24,158 nt of DNA, taken from the NCBI GenBank assembly GCA_020028375.1, contig JAHZNX010000003.1, positions 1-24,158 of the forward strand, read 5' to 3'. This DNA comes from Betaproteobacteria bacterium. GTDB taxonomy: Bacteria > Pseudomonadota > Gammaproteobacteria > Burkholderiales > SG8-41. The number at the start of each line of letters is the position of its first letter. Position 1 is the stretch's first letter. Shown piece after piece: positions 15,402-24,107 of this stretch. A program made the position numbers and the translations under genes. The notes beneath the pieces are model-generated. The model was given only the letters and a program-made list of their open reading frames with translations, was not told where the DNA came from and did not search any database.

Positions 15402-16462
15402 TGCGCTTGCGCGAGCTTCAGATCATAGAGCATCAAGTCGGTGATGCTGGCCGCCCATTCGGAGAATTCCGGCACCGCGATGAGCGGCCTGCCGATCGAG
15501 CGGTGCAGGTCCGTCACCAGCATCACGCCCATTTCCCGCTGCGGGAAGCACTTCGCGTACCTGAGGATGTGGCCATGGACCACTGCCGCATGCGGCATGT
15601 CGCGCACCTGGACCGCGCGCCGCACCAGCGCCGCCGCGACGCCGTACTGGAGGTCAATACCGCGCGGCACCTGCGCGCTCTCGCCCCGCGCGATGGCGTC
15701 GATATCCGGCAGCTCGTGCATGTTGTCCGCGAACGCCTTGAACTCCACCCCGGCCGCTGGACCGACGCACGCCTGCAGCGCGTCGAGCAGCAGCTCCGGA
15801 CTGTCGTCGAACTTGACGAGCGCCCGGTGCGCGTACTCCCATGAGCGCGGGCTGGGAAATGCGACGGGGTTGCGCGCCATGTCGAAATCGAACAGCAGGT
15901 CGGGCCGGAAGCGCAGGAAGGCGATGATGCGGGCATCGATCGCGGCCGCGTGCGCCCACGCCACCCAGTCGTCGAGGTGGGGCTCGATCTCGAAGTGGGT
16001 GAAGCGGTTGGCCAGCGGCGTGGGCATGACGTAAGTCACCCCGCGATCACCATAGCGGTTGCCCGCGGCGAAGATCACCCACCCGTCCGGGGCGCGGTAT
16101 TCCCCGAGGCGGCGGTCGAGTATCAGCTGGTAGGCCGCGGCGGTGACGGTTGGCGGCGCGGACGTGATTTCATCCAGAAACAGTATTCCGCTCGGTCCGT
16201 GCCGCGTCGCGTCCGGCAGCAGCGCCGGCACCGACCATTCGACGCGGTCGCCGGCGCGGAACGGTATGCCGCGCAGGTCGGTCGGCTCCATCTGCGAGAG
16301 CCGGACGTCGATCAGGGGCACGCCATGCTTGCGGGCGATCTGCGCGATGATCTGCGACTTGCCGATTCCCGGCGGTCCCCACAGCATGACCGGGGTGTGC
16401 GCCGCCGCAGCCGTGCTGGCGAACTCCCGCTCGAGGATCTCAAAGATGTGCGTCGGGCGCAT
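15398..16462 (-). CDS. MoxR-family AAA+ ATPase
   Basis: A 354-residue AAA+ protein. Walker A is GPPGIGKS (29-36). DVRLSQMEPTDLRGIPF is the MoxR-type region after it, Walker B is GILFLDEITSAPP, and sensor 1 is in IFAAGNRYGDRG. The pre-sensor insert expected of helix-2-insert AAA+ proteins (DRVEWSVPALLP) is present, as is an arginine-finger candidate, PLANRFTHFEIEP. It probably forms a hexamer that remodels a client together with the VWA protein encoded directly downstream (4-nt overlap). The ATG at 16462 is preceded by GAAAAG, and a TATGAT lies 8 nt upstream. It is divergent from the NUDIX gene with 70 bp between. Confidence 0.93.
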   Translation of the reverse strand: MRPTHIFEILEREFASTAAAAHTPVMLWGPPGIGKSQIIAQIARKHGVPLIDVRLSQMEPTDLRGIPFRAGDRVEWSVPALLPDATRHGPSGILFLDEITSAPPTVTAAAYQLILDRRLGEYRAPDGWVIFAAGNRYGDRGVTYVMPTPLANRFTHFEIEPHLDDWVAWAHAAAIDARIIAFLRFRPDLLFDFDMARNPVAFPSPRSWEYAHRALVKFDDSPELLLDALQACVGPAAGVEFKAFADNMHELPDIDAIARGESAQVPRGIDLQYGVAAALVRRAVQVRDMPHAAVVHGHILRYAKCFPQREMGVMLVTDLHRSIGRPLIAVPEFSEWAASITDLMLYDLKLAQAH

Positions 16463-16470
16463 CGCTTTTC

Positions 16471-16476
16471 ATCATA
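16471..16476 (-). promoter_or_regulatory. -10-like hexamer 8 nt before the moxR-type gene
   Basis: TATGAT on the minus strand (5 of 6 to TATAAT) lies 8 nt before the ATG. No -35 is evident. It could drive the MoxR/VWA/esterase operon with almost no leader. Confidence 0.3.
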
Positions 16477-16532
16477 GCACTGCGTTACGCCGTAGTATCA
16501 TCGTCCGTGCCAGAGGTGCAAAGCCTTCCCGG

Positions 16533-17084
16533 ATGAAATTCTGCAGCAATTGCGGCGCGCCGCTCACGCTCAAGGTCCCGGCCGGCGATACGCTCCCGCG
16601 CCACGTCTGCGACGCCTGCAGCACCATCCACTACCAGAACCCGCGCATGGTGGTGGGCTGCATCGCCGAGTGGGAGGATCGCATCCTGCTGTGCCGGCGC
16701 GGCATCGAGCCGCGCCAGGGCCTGTGGACGGTGCCGGCCGGCTACATGGAAAACGGGGAAACGACATTCCAGGGCGCCATGCGCGAAACGCTGGAGGAAG
16801 CGAACGCCCGGGTGGAGATCGGCGCCCTCTATGCGCTCTACAACATTCCCCACATCAGCCAGGTCTATATCCTGTTCCGCGCCCGGCTGCTCGATGCCGA
16901 CGTGCAGCCGGGAGCCGAAACGCTCGAGGCGCGGCTGTTCGCGGAGCGCGAGATTCCGTGGGACCGGATCGCCTTTGCCAGCGTGCGCAACGCGCTTGCT
17001 CATTACTACGACGACCGCAGGAGGGGCGAATTCCCGTTCCACATGGGGACGATTGAATCGCCCGCAGCAACCAGTAAGCGGTAA
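16533..17084 (+). CDS. NUDIX hydrolase with N-terminal zinc ribbon
   Basis: A 183-residue protein of the superfamily that hydrolyses nucleoside diphosphates linked to another group (ADP-ribose, NADH, FAD and others). The zinc ribbon has Cys4, Cys7, Cys26 and Cys29 (FCSNCG and HVCDACS). The Nudix box runs from Gly70 (GYMENGETTFQGAMRETLEE) and keeps the metal-binding REx2EE, but the conserved Gly after it is Asn (EEANA), a variant I associate with a betaproteobacterial subfamily. ATG 16533 was chosen because it opens the zinc ribbon; open frame continues upstream but encodes nothing recognisable. The last residues, AATSKR, and the stop come from a short heptamer array. Substrate is not predictable. 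Confidence 0.92.
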   Translation: MKFCSNCGAPLTLKVPAGDTLPRHVCDACSTIHYQNPRMVVGCIAEWEDRILLCRRGIEPRQGLWTVPAGYMENGETTFQGAMRETLEEANARVEIGALYALYNIPHISQVYILFRARLLDADVQPGAETLEARLFAEREIPWDRIAFASVRNALAHYYDDRRRGEFPFHMGTIESPAATSKR

Positions 17085-17086
17085 CC
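17066..17086. repeat. Degenerate heptamer array C (three units), overlapping a gene 3' end
   Basis: AGCAACC, AGTAAGC and GGTAACC are consecutive 7-bp units. They encode the last residues and the TAA stop of the NUDIX gene. Confidence 0.6.
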
Positions 17087-17130
17087 TGCGGGCATGAATG
17101 ACACCCGCGCCCTCCACGGCTCACCCCTTG

Positions 17131-17136
17131 TAGAAT
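17131..17136 (+). promoter_or_regulatory. -10-like hexamer 6 nt before the gcdH start
   Basis: TAGAAT (5 of 6) ends 6 nt before the ATG, the same spacing as at nadE. No -35 and no Shine-Dalgarno sequence are seen. Confidence 0.3.
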
Positions 17137-17142
17137 AGCTGC

Positions 17143-18336
17143 ATGACCGCGCCGATTCCGACCACCAAGCCGGCGTTCTTGTGGGACGATCCGCTGCTGC
17201 TCGAGGAGCAGCTGACCGGCGAGGAGCGCATGGTGCGCGACACCGCGCGTGCCTACTGCCAGGAAAAGCTCATGCCGCGGGTGCTGGAGGCGAACCGGCA
17301 CGAGCGCTTCGACCGCGACATCCTGTACGAAATGGGAAAACTCGGATTTCTCGGCTCGACGATATCGGGCTACGGCTGTGCCGGCGTAAATCACGTGTCC
17401 TACGGCCTGATGGCGCGCGAGCTCGAGCGCGTGGACAGCAGCTACCGCTCGGCGATGTCTGCGCAGTCAAGCCTCGTCATGTACCCCATCCACGAGTTCG
17501 GCAGCGAGGCGCAGCGTCAGAAATATCTGCCGCGGCTCGCGACCGGCGAATGGGTCGGCTGCTTCGGCCTGACCGAGCCGGATTCCGGATCCGATCCTCT
17601 CAGCATGGCGACGCGCGCGAAAATGTCGGGCGGCGGCTACGTGCTCCAGGGAAGCAAGATGTGGATCACCCATGCCCCGATCGCGGACGTGTTGCTGGTC
17701 TGGGCCAAGGACGAAAGCGGAGAGATCCGCGGTTTTCTCCTTGAGCGGGGCATGAAAGGGCTATCGGCGCCGAAGATCGAGGGCAAGTTCAGCATGCGCG
17801 TCTCGGTAACCGGCGAGATCGTCATGGACCAGGTGTTCGTGCCGGAAGAAAATCTGCTGCCCGGCGTGTCGGGGTTGAAGGGACCATTCTCCTGCCTCAA
17901 CAAGGCGCGCTACGGCATCTCGTGGGGCGCGCTCGGCGCAGCGGAATTCTGCTGGCACGCGGCGCGCAACTACGTCATGCAGCGCAAGCAGTTCGGCCGC
18001 CCGCTCGCCGCCAACCAGTTGATACAGCTAAAGCTCGCCAACATGCAGACCGAGATTGCCCTCGGCCTGCAGGTGGCGCTGCGCATCGGGCGGCTGATGG
18101 ACGAAGGGCGCGCGACACCCGAGATGATCTCGCTCGCCAAGCGCAATGCCGCCGGCAAGTCGCTCGACATCGCGCGCGCTGCCCGCGACATGCACGGGGG
18201 CAACGGCATCGCCGACGAGTTCCATGTCATCCGCCACGTGATGAACCTGGAAGCCGTCAATACCTACGAGGGCACGCACGACATCCACGCCCTCGTCCTC
18301 GGGCGCGCCCAGACCGGAATCGCGGCGTTCAGCTGA
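17143..18336 (+). CDS. gcdH: Glutaryl-CoA dehydrogenase
   Basis: FAD enzyme of the acyl-CoA dehydrogenase family that oxidises and decarboxylates glutaryl-CoA to crotonyl-CoA, the last specific step of lysine/tryptophan breakdown and of the benzoyl-CoA route after ring opening. The 397 residues show FGLTEPDSGSDP (FAD and substrate loop), GSKMWITHAPIADVLLVWAK, RKQFGRPLAANQLIQ and DMHGGNGIADEFHVIRH. The closing NTYEGTHDIHALVLGRAQTG contains the catalytic base Glu376. This C-terminal pattern and the FLWDDPLLLEEQLTGEERMV start separate GCDH from general acyl-CoA dehydrogenases. It stands alone on its strand. terC lies 12 nt past its stop in the opposite orientation, and a hairpin there may end transcription. 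Confidence 0.95.
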   Translation: MTAPIPTTKPAFLWDDPLLLEEQLTGEERMVRDTARAYCQEKLMPRVLEANRHERFDRDILYEMGKLGFLGSTISGYGCAGVNHVSYGLMARELERVDSSYRSAMSAQSSLVMYPIHEFGSEAQRQKYLPRLATGEWVGCFGLTEPDSGSDPLSMATRAKMSGGGYVLQGSKMWITHAPIADVLLVWAKDESGEIRGFLLERGMKGLSAPKIEGKFSMRVSVTGEIVMDQVFVPEENLLPGVSGLKGPFSCLNKARYGISWGALGAAEFCWHAARNYVMQRKQFGRPLAANQLIQLKLANMQTEIALGLQVALRIGRLMDEGRATPEMISLAKRNAAGKSLDIARAARDMHGGNGIADEFHVIRHVMNLEAVNTYEGTHDIHALVLGRAQTGIAAFS

Positions 18337-18348
18337 GCCCGGCCGGCG

Positions 18349-19113
<765 letters not shown>

Positions 19114-19199
19114 GGGACAGTCCTCTCTTTCTGTTATCGTTGCGATTATTACGACTGCTGCGAATGCGATCAATCTCGAGGTCCATCGAGGCGGCCCGC

Positions 19200-20057
19200 A
19201 TGAACTCCCCTGCCGCGGAACGGCTCCAGACATGGGTCGGCCGGACGGAGTACCGCGCCGACGTCGTCACGGCGTGGCCCGCCGTCGCGCTCGCAGCGAC
19301 GCTCGACCGCCGCGACCCGGAGCCGAAGCCCGGGGAAGCGCTCCCGCCGGGCTGGCACTGGCTCTATTTTCTCGAAGCCGCTCCCGCCTCGGAGCTCGGA
19401 CCGGACGGTCATCCGAAGCGCGGCGAGTTCCTGCCGCCGGTGGAACTGCCCCGGCGCATGTGGGCAGGAGGCAGGATCGAGTTCAGGCGGCCGCTGCGCG
19501 TGGGCGACAAGCTTCGCCGCGAGTCGCGGATCGTGTCGATTGAGCCGAAGCAGGGCCGCAGCGGCAATCTCGTCTTCGTCACCGTGCGCCACTCGGTGTC
19601 CGCCGGCGGGGAGCTCGCCGTCGTCGAGGATCACGATATCGTCTACCGCGAGGCCGCAAGGTCCGGGGACGCTTCGCCGTCGCCCACGCCTGCGCCCCGC
19701 GAAGCAAGCTGGCGGCGCGAGCTCGTCGCCGATCCGGTGATGCTGTTCCGTTACTCGGCCCTGACCTTCATCGGGCAGCGCATCCATTACGATCTCGATT
19801 ACTGCCGCAACGTTGAAGGCTATCCGGGGCTCGTGGTCCACGGTCCGCTCCAGGTCATTCTCCTCCTCGATCACGCCCGGCGGAATGAGCCGCGACCGGT
19901 CAGAAAGATCGAATACCGGGCGCTCCAACCGCTATTTCACTTCGAGCGCTTCACCCTCAACGGCAATCCGGCGCCCGACGGCGCCCCGGCGCAGGCGCGG
20001 CTTTGGACCGCCAATCCCGCCGGGAACTACGCGATAGCGGCGACTGCCTACTTTTAA
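19200..20057 (+). CDS. FAS1-like dehydratase / HTD2-type hotdog protein (MaoC superfamily)
   Basis: A 285-residue double-hotdog protein of the group COG3777, which covers 3-hydroxyacyl-thioester dehydratases (HTD2) and mesaconyl-C4-CoA hydratases. The N-terminal half has the FAS1-like dehydratase pattern PPGWHWLYFLEAAP, PKRGEFLPPVELPRRMWAGG and RPLRVGDKLRRESRI. The C-terminal half carries the MaoC hydratase site around SALTFIGQRIHYDLDYCRN and YPGLVVHGPLQVILLLD, with the catalytic Asp/His pair probably in HYDLDY. ATG 19200 has GAGG 8 nt upstream. It is divergent from terC by 86 bp. The substrate is a CoA ester but which one is not clear; neighbouring gcdH suggests short dicarboxylic or aromatic-derived acyl-CoA, by inference only. 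Confidence 0.85.
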   Translation: MNSPAAERLQTWVGRTEYRADVVTAWPAVALAATLDRRDPEPKPGEALPPGWHWLYFLEAAPASELGPDGHPKRGEFLPPVELPRRMWAGGRIEFRRPLRVGDKLRRESRIVSIEPKQGRSGNLVFVTVRHSVSAGGELAVVEDHDIVYREAARSGDASPSPTPAPREASWRRELVADPVMLFRYSALTFIGQRIHYDLDYCRNVEGYPGLVVHGPLQVILLLDHARRNEPRPVRKIEYRALQPLFHFERFTLNGNPAPDGAPAQARLWTANPAGNYAIAATAYF

Positions 20058-20125
20058 GCGGGTTGTGCGTCGCGGAAGACCCTGTAGCCGGTCCTGGCAT
20101 AAAGTGTGGTTTGTGTAAGAAAGCC

Positions 20126-20154
20126 TTTTCAATTCGGTCACTTAGGCGTAACAT
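20126..20154 (+). promoter_or_regulatory. Candidate promoter for korCAB
   Basis: TTTTCA (20126-20131), a 17-bp spacer and TAACAT (20149-20154) each match 4 of 6 consensus bases, in the AT-richest stretch of the 184-nt gap before korC. The predicted leader is about 80 nt. I see no other gene or regulator site in this gap. Confidence 0.4.
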
Positions 20155-20241
20155 TTGCGCACCCATTTTCACGGCCGGTCGTGTCATCGTGCGGGCGCGC
20201 AGCATCGTTAAGTCAGCTACGGGCAAGTCATAAGGTTCTGA

Positions 20242-22062
20242 ATGAAACCCACCGACATCGGTGCGCCTGACTACTTTCACAAGGTAGTGGATTGCCAGTG
20301 GGCGTGCCCTGCCCACACTCCCGTTCCCGAATACATCCGGATGATCGCCGCAGGCCGCTACGGCGACGCCTACATGGTCAACTGGTACTCGAACGTCTTC
20401 CCCGGCATCCTCGGCCGTACCTGCGACCGCCCGTGCGAGCCGGCCTGCCGCCGCGGACGGGTCGAGGAGCGCAATGCGGAAAAGCCCGAGCCGGTCGCGA
20501 TCTGCCGCTTGAAACGCGTGGCCGCGGACAACAAGGAAGACATCCGCGGCCGGTTGCCCAAGCCCCCTAAACAGAAAAACGGCAAGCGCATCGCCTGCGT
20601 CGGATCCGGTCCAGCTTCCCTCACTGTCGCGCGCGATCTCGTCCCCCTCGGCTATTCCGTCACCCTATTCGATCAGGACCCGCGCGCGGGCGGCATGATC
20701 TGGTCGCAGATCCCGCGCTTCCGCCTGCCCATGGAGGTGATCGACGAGGAAGTGGGCTATATCCTCGACCTCGGGGTCGACTTCAAGCCCGGCGTGCGCA
20801 TCGACAGCCTGAAGCAGCTCATGGCCGAGGGCTATGACGCGATTTTCGTCGGCAGCGGCGCGCCGCGCGGCCGCGACCTCGACATCCCGGGCCGCAAGGA
20901 AGCCGCCGCCAACATTCACATTGGCATCGACTGGCTGTCGTCGGTCTCGTTCGGCCACGTCGACCGCATCGGCAAGCGGGTGATCGTGCTTGGCGGCGGC
21001 AACACCGCGATGGACTGCTGCCGCACCAGCAAACGTCTCGGCGGCGAGGACGTGAAGGTGATCGTGCGCTCGGGCTACGAGGAGATGAAAGCCTCTTCCT
21101 GGGAGAAGGAGGACGCCCAGCACGAGGGCATCCCGATCCTCAACTACCTCGTGCCCAAGGCCTTCACGCGTGAGAACGGCAAGCTCACGGGGGTCACATT
21201 CGGGAAGGTCAAAGCGGTTTATGACGAAAGAGGCCGCCGCGATCTGGTCCCGACCGGCGAGCCGGATCAGCATTTCCAGTGCGACGACGTGCTGGTCGCC
21301 GTCGGCCAGGAAAACGCCTTCCCCTGGATCGAGCGTGACATCGGGATTGAGTTCGACCCATCGGGCATGCCGACCGTCGACAAGATCACCATGCAGTCGA
21401 CCCTGCCCCACGTGCTGTTCGGGGGCGACTCGGCATTCGGGCCGAAGAACATCATCTGGGCTGTGGCACACGGCCACGACGCCGCGATCTCGATCGACAA
21501 GCTGTGCAGCGGCGAGGACACCACAGTACGGCCGTCGCCGTTGGTGAACCTCGCGTCGCAAAAAATGGGCATCCACGAGTGGAGCTACGACAACGATATC
21601 TCGCTCGCCGCCCGCTACAAGGTGCCGTGGCGCGACAAGAAGGTGACGCTGAGGGACATCAAGGTCGAGGTCGAGATGGGCTTCGACATCAAGACCGGCT
21701 TTGCCGAAGCGCAGCGCTGCCTGAACTGCGACGTGCAGACGGTGTTCACCAGCAAGCTCTGCATCGAGTGCGACGCCTGCGTGGATATCTGCCCGATGGA
21801 CTGCATTACGTTCACCGGCAACGGCGAGGAAGCGGACCTGCGCGGCCGGCTGAACGCCCCGGCAAGCGACTTGACCCAGGACCTCTACGTCTCCGACGCC
21901 CTCAAGACCGGCCGCATCATGGCGAAGGACGAGGACGTGTGCCTGCACTGCGGGCTGTGCGCCGAGCGCTGCCCGACCGGCGCGTGGGACATGCAGAAGT
22001 TCCTGCTCGACATGACACACGCAGGGCCGGCGTGCCACAGCCCGAAGAGGAAGGCCGCATGA
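20242..22062 (+). CDS. korC: KorC: FAD/Fe-S NAD(P)H-ferredoxin module of 2-oxoglutarate oxidoreductase
   Basis: A 606-residue flavoprotein related to the GltD small subunit of glutamate synthase with added ferredoxin domains. N-terminal cysteines (Cys18, Cys22, Cys61, Cys65, Cys69; CQWAC and CDRPCEPAC) bind Fe-S as in GltD. The FAD loop is GSGPASLTVA (121-130) and a second Rossmann loop for NADP(H) is VLGGGNTAMDCC (about 248-259). The C-terminus holds two [4Fe-4S] motifs, CIECDACVDICP (507-518) and CLHCGLCAERCP (567-578). In Azoarcus evansii such a subunit lets KorAB reduce NADP+ or pass electrons to ferredoxin for benzoyl-CoA reductase. AAGG lies 8 nt before the ATG. korA and korB follow, supporting this over a free GltD-like protein. 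Confidence 0.9.
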   Translation: MKPTDIGAPDYFHKVVDCQWACPAHTPVPEYIRMIAAGRYGDAYMVNWYSNVFPGILGRTCDRPCEPACRRGRVEERNAEKPEPVAICRLKRVAADNKEDIRGRLPKPPKQKNGKRIACVGSGPASLTVARDLVPLGYSVTLFDQDPRAGGMIWSQIPRFRLPMEVIDEEVGYILDLGVDFKPGVRIDSLKQLMAEGYDAIFVGSGAPRGRDLDIPGRKEAAANIHIGIDWLSSVSFGHVDRIGKRVIVLGGGNTAMDCCRTSKRLGGEDVKVIVRSGYEEMKASSWEKEDAQHEGIPILNYLVPKAFTRENGKLTGVTFGKVKAVYDERGRRDLVPTGEPDQHFQCDDVLVAVGQENAFPWIERDIGIEFDPSGMPTVDKITMQSTLPHVLFGGDSAFGPKNIIWAVAHGHDAAISIDKLCSGEDTTVRPSPLVNLASQKMGIHEWSYDNDISLAARYKVPWRDKKVTLRDIKVEVEMGFDIKTGFAEAQRCLNCDVQTVFTSKLCIECDACVDICPMDCITFTGNGEEADLRGRLNAPASDLTQDLYVSDALKTGRIMAKDEDVCLHCGLCAERCPTGAWDMQKFLLDMTHAGPACHSPKRKAA

Positions 22063-22102
22063 AATCGGTGAGATGCGGCCGGCGTGAGCTAGGGAGCAGG
22101 GG

Positions 22103-22123
22103 CCCCGGCGTCTTGTGCCGGGG
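22103..22123 (+). repeat. Hairpin in the korC-korA gap
   Basis: CCCCGGC and GCCGGGG (7-bp perfect stem) enclose GTCTTGT within the 154-nt untranslated space between korC and korA. No T run follows, so read-through is expected. It could mark an RNA processing or stability point. Confidence 0.55.
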
Positions 22124-22216
22124 ATGCGACCCAGGCGAATCGACGCCTAGCCTCGATCGAGATCGCTAAGGACAACCAACACATTCATATGATCATCGCC
22201 ACCAAGCGAGACAGCC

Positions 22217-24058
22217 ATGGCTAAGCGGATCGAGGCTGTCAACGACTTCGTCGTCCTGTTCGCCAACGTCAACGGCTCGGGCTCGGCGAGCGCCAACGAG
22301 CTGTTCGCGCGCTCGATCCTGCGCATGGGCGTGCCGGTCTCGCCCCGCAACATCTTCCCGTCCAATATCCAGGGCCTGCCGACCTGGTACGAGGTGCGTG
22401 TCAACGAGAACGGCTACCAGGGCCGCCGCGGCGGCGTCGACCTGGTGGTGGCAATGAACCCGCAGACGTGGGCGCAGGACCTGAAGGAGATCGAGCCCGG
22501 CGGCTACCTGTTCTACGACAATTCCAAGCCGCTGCCGAAGTCGAAGTTTCGAGATGACGTGAACCTCATCGGCATGCCGCTCACCGAGATCTGCAATGCC
22601 ACCTACAGCGATCCCCGCCAGCGGCAGCTGTTCAAGAACATCGTCTACGTCGGCGCCCTGTCCGCATTGATGGAGATCGACCCCAACGAAATCGAGAAGC
22701 TGTTCTCGGAACAGTACAAGGGCAAGGAAGCGCTGCTGCAGTCGAACGTCAAGGCGCTGCGACTCGGCCGCGAGTACGCGCAGCAGCACCTCCCCTGTCC
22801 CATCGGACTGCGCGTGAAACGCGCCAACAATGTCAGCAACAAGATCTTCGTGGACGGCAACACCGCGGCCGCCCTGGGCGCGGTCTATGGCGGCGCGACG
22901 GTGTGCGCGTGGTACCCGATCACGCCCTCCTCTTCGCTGGCCGAGGCATTCATCAAGCACTGCCAGAAGTACCGCGTCGACCCGGCCACCGGCAGGAATC
23001 GTTACGCAGTGATTCAGAGTGAGGACGAGCTCGCCTCGATTGGCATCGCCATCGGCGCCGGGTGGAACGGCGCGCGCGCCTTCACCTGCACCTCGGGACC
23101 GGGCATCTCGCTCATGCAGGAGTTCATCGGGCTCGCTTACTTTGCCGAGATTCCGGTGGTGCTGATCGATGTGCAGCGCGGCGGACCCTCGACCGGCATG
23201 CCGACGCGCACCCAGCAATCGGATCTGCTGTCCTGCGCCTACGCCTCGCACGGGGACACCCGGCACGTGATGCTGTTCCCCGAGGACCCGACCGAGTGCT
23301 TCGAATTCTCCGCGCAGGCGTTCGACCTCGCCGAGCGCCTGCAGACCCCGGTGTTCCTGATGACCGACCTCGACATCGGCATGAATACGCGGCTCACCGA
23401 CCCCTTGCAATGGAATGACACGCGCGCCTACGACCGCGGCAAGGTGATGGGCTACGAAGAACTCGAGGCCGGCAAGGAATTCGGCCGCTACCTTGACGTG
23501 GACGGCGACGGCATCCCCTACCGCACCTATCCGGGCACGCACCCGACGCGCGGCGCCTACTTCACGCGCGGCACCACCAAGGACCGCTACGCGCGCTACA
23601 GCGAGGCCGGCCCGGACTACGTCGACAACATGCAGCGGCTGCTGCGCAAGCTCGAGACCGCGAAGCAACTGATACCGAAGCCGCTGCTGAGGCCGGCCGC
23701 GAAACCGGCGCGCTTCGGCGCGATCTACTACGGCTCGACCAGCCCGGCGATGCAGGAGGCGCTCGACGTGCTGTCCGTGCGCGGCATCCACGTCAATGCG
23801 CTCCGCGTCCGCGGCTTCCCGTTGCAGGACGAGATCGCGGATTTTGTCGCCGCGCACCCGTGGGTGTTCGTGGTCGAGCAGAACCGCGACGCGCAGCTGA
23901 AGACGCTGCTCGTCAATGAGGCGAAGGTGAACGCCTCGCGCCTGCTCTCGGTGCTGCACTACGACGGCACACCGATCACCGCGCGCTTCATCGTCGAGCA
24001 GATTTCCCAGCACGCGGCCGCGCGCACCGTGGTCCCGCTGAAGAGGGTCGGGGCGTGA
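22217..24058 (+). CDS. korA: KorA: 2-oxoglutarate (2-oxoacid):acceptor oxidoreductase, fused gamma-alpha subunit
   Basis: Part of the enzyme that converts 2-oxoglutarate and CoA to succinyl-CoA, CO2 and two low-potential electrons. The 613 residues begin with the gamma domain (about 15-190: FANVNGSGSASANELFARS, then NIFPSNIQGLPTWYEVRV). A linker leads into the alpha pyrimidine-binding domain with WYPITPSSSLAEAF (232-245), ESE-like QSEDELASIGIAIGAGWNGA, TSGPGISLMQEFIGLAYFAEIP and RGGPSTGMPTRTQQSDL. The C-terminal domain II starts near FGAIYYGSTSPAMQEALD. The length agrees with the roughly 66-kDa class of subunit in Azoarcus and Thauera. Other 2-oxoacids cannot be excluded from sequence. The ribosome site is weak. 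korB starts 49 nt later, after a repeat array. Confidence 0.92.
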   Translation: MAKRIEAVNDFVVLFANVNGSGSASANELFARSILRMGVPVSPRNIFPSNIQGLPTWYEVRVNENGYQGRRGGVDLVVAMNPQTWAQDLKEIEPGGYLFYDNSKPLPKSKFRDDVNLIGMPLTEICNATYSDPRQRQLFKNIVYVGALSALMEIDPNEIEKLFSEQYKGKEALLQSNVKALRLGREYAQQHLPCPIGLRVKRANNVSNKIFVDGNTAAALGAVYGGATVCAWYPITPSSSLAEAFIKHCQKYRVDPATGRNRYAVIQSEDELASIGIAIGAGWNGARAFTCTSGPGISLMQEFIGLAYFAEIPVVLIDVQRGGPSTGMPTRTQQSDLLSCAYASHGDTRHVMLFPEDPTECFEFSAQAFDLAERLQTPVFLMTDLDIGMNTRLTDPLQWNDTRAYDRGKVMGYEELEAGKEFGRYLDVDGDGIPYRTYPGTHPTRGAYFTRGTTKDRYARYSEAGPDYVDNMQRLLRKLETAKQLIPKPLLRPAAKPARFGAIYYGSTSPAMQEALDVLSVRGIHVNALRVRGFPLQDEIADFVAAHPWVFVVEQNRDAQLKTLLVNEAKVNASRLLSVLHYDGTPITARFIVEQISQHAAARTVVPLKRVGA

Positions 24059-24062
24059 CTAC

Positions 24063-24097
24063 AGGATCGAGGATTGAGGATCGAGGATTCAGGAACA
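24063..24097. repeat. Heptamer array D (AGGATYG units) between korA and korB
   Basis: AGGATCG, AGGATTG, AGGATCG, AGGATTC and AGGAACA are consecutive 7-bp units, four close and one decayed. Viewed as 14-mers, the first two copies differ by one base. The array begins 4 nt after the korA stop and ends 10 nt before the korB ATG. Confidence 0.85.
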
Positions 24098-24107
24098 AGA
24101 GAAGCCG

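Noticed and set aside
16143..16532. 130 extra codons upstream of the NUDIX start in the same frame
   Set aside because: This part lies antisense to the MoxR ATPase and encodes no family feature; the zinc ribbon begins at ATG 16533.
20101..20125. A CRP site in AAAGTGTGGTTTGTGTAAG before korC
   Set aside because: The two TGTG elements are direct, not inverted, and the TCACA half is missing.
20003..20233. A 76-codon frame before korC (CGLCKKAFSIRSLRRN…)
   Set aside because: It starts inside the dehydratase gene in another frame, lacks a ribosome site, and overlaps the likely korC promoter.
20665..22038. A 457-codon open frame antisense to korC
   Set aside because: It is composed of Val/Ala/His/Arg-rich shadow sequence and korC has clear Fe-S and FAD motifs on the other strand.
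22193..24013. A 606-codon open frame on the strand opposite korA
   Set aside because: korA is unmistakable on the plus strand. Long antisense frames are expected in GC-rich genes with strong third-position bias, and the antisense protein resembles nothing.
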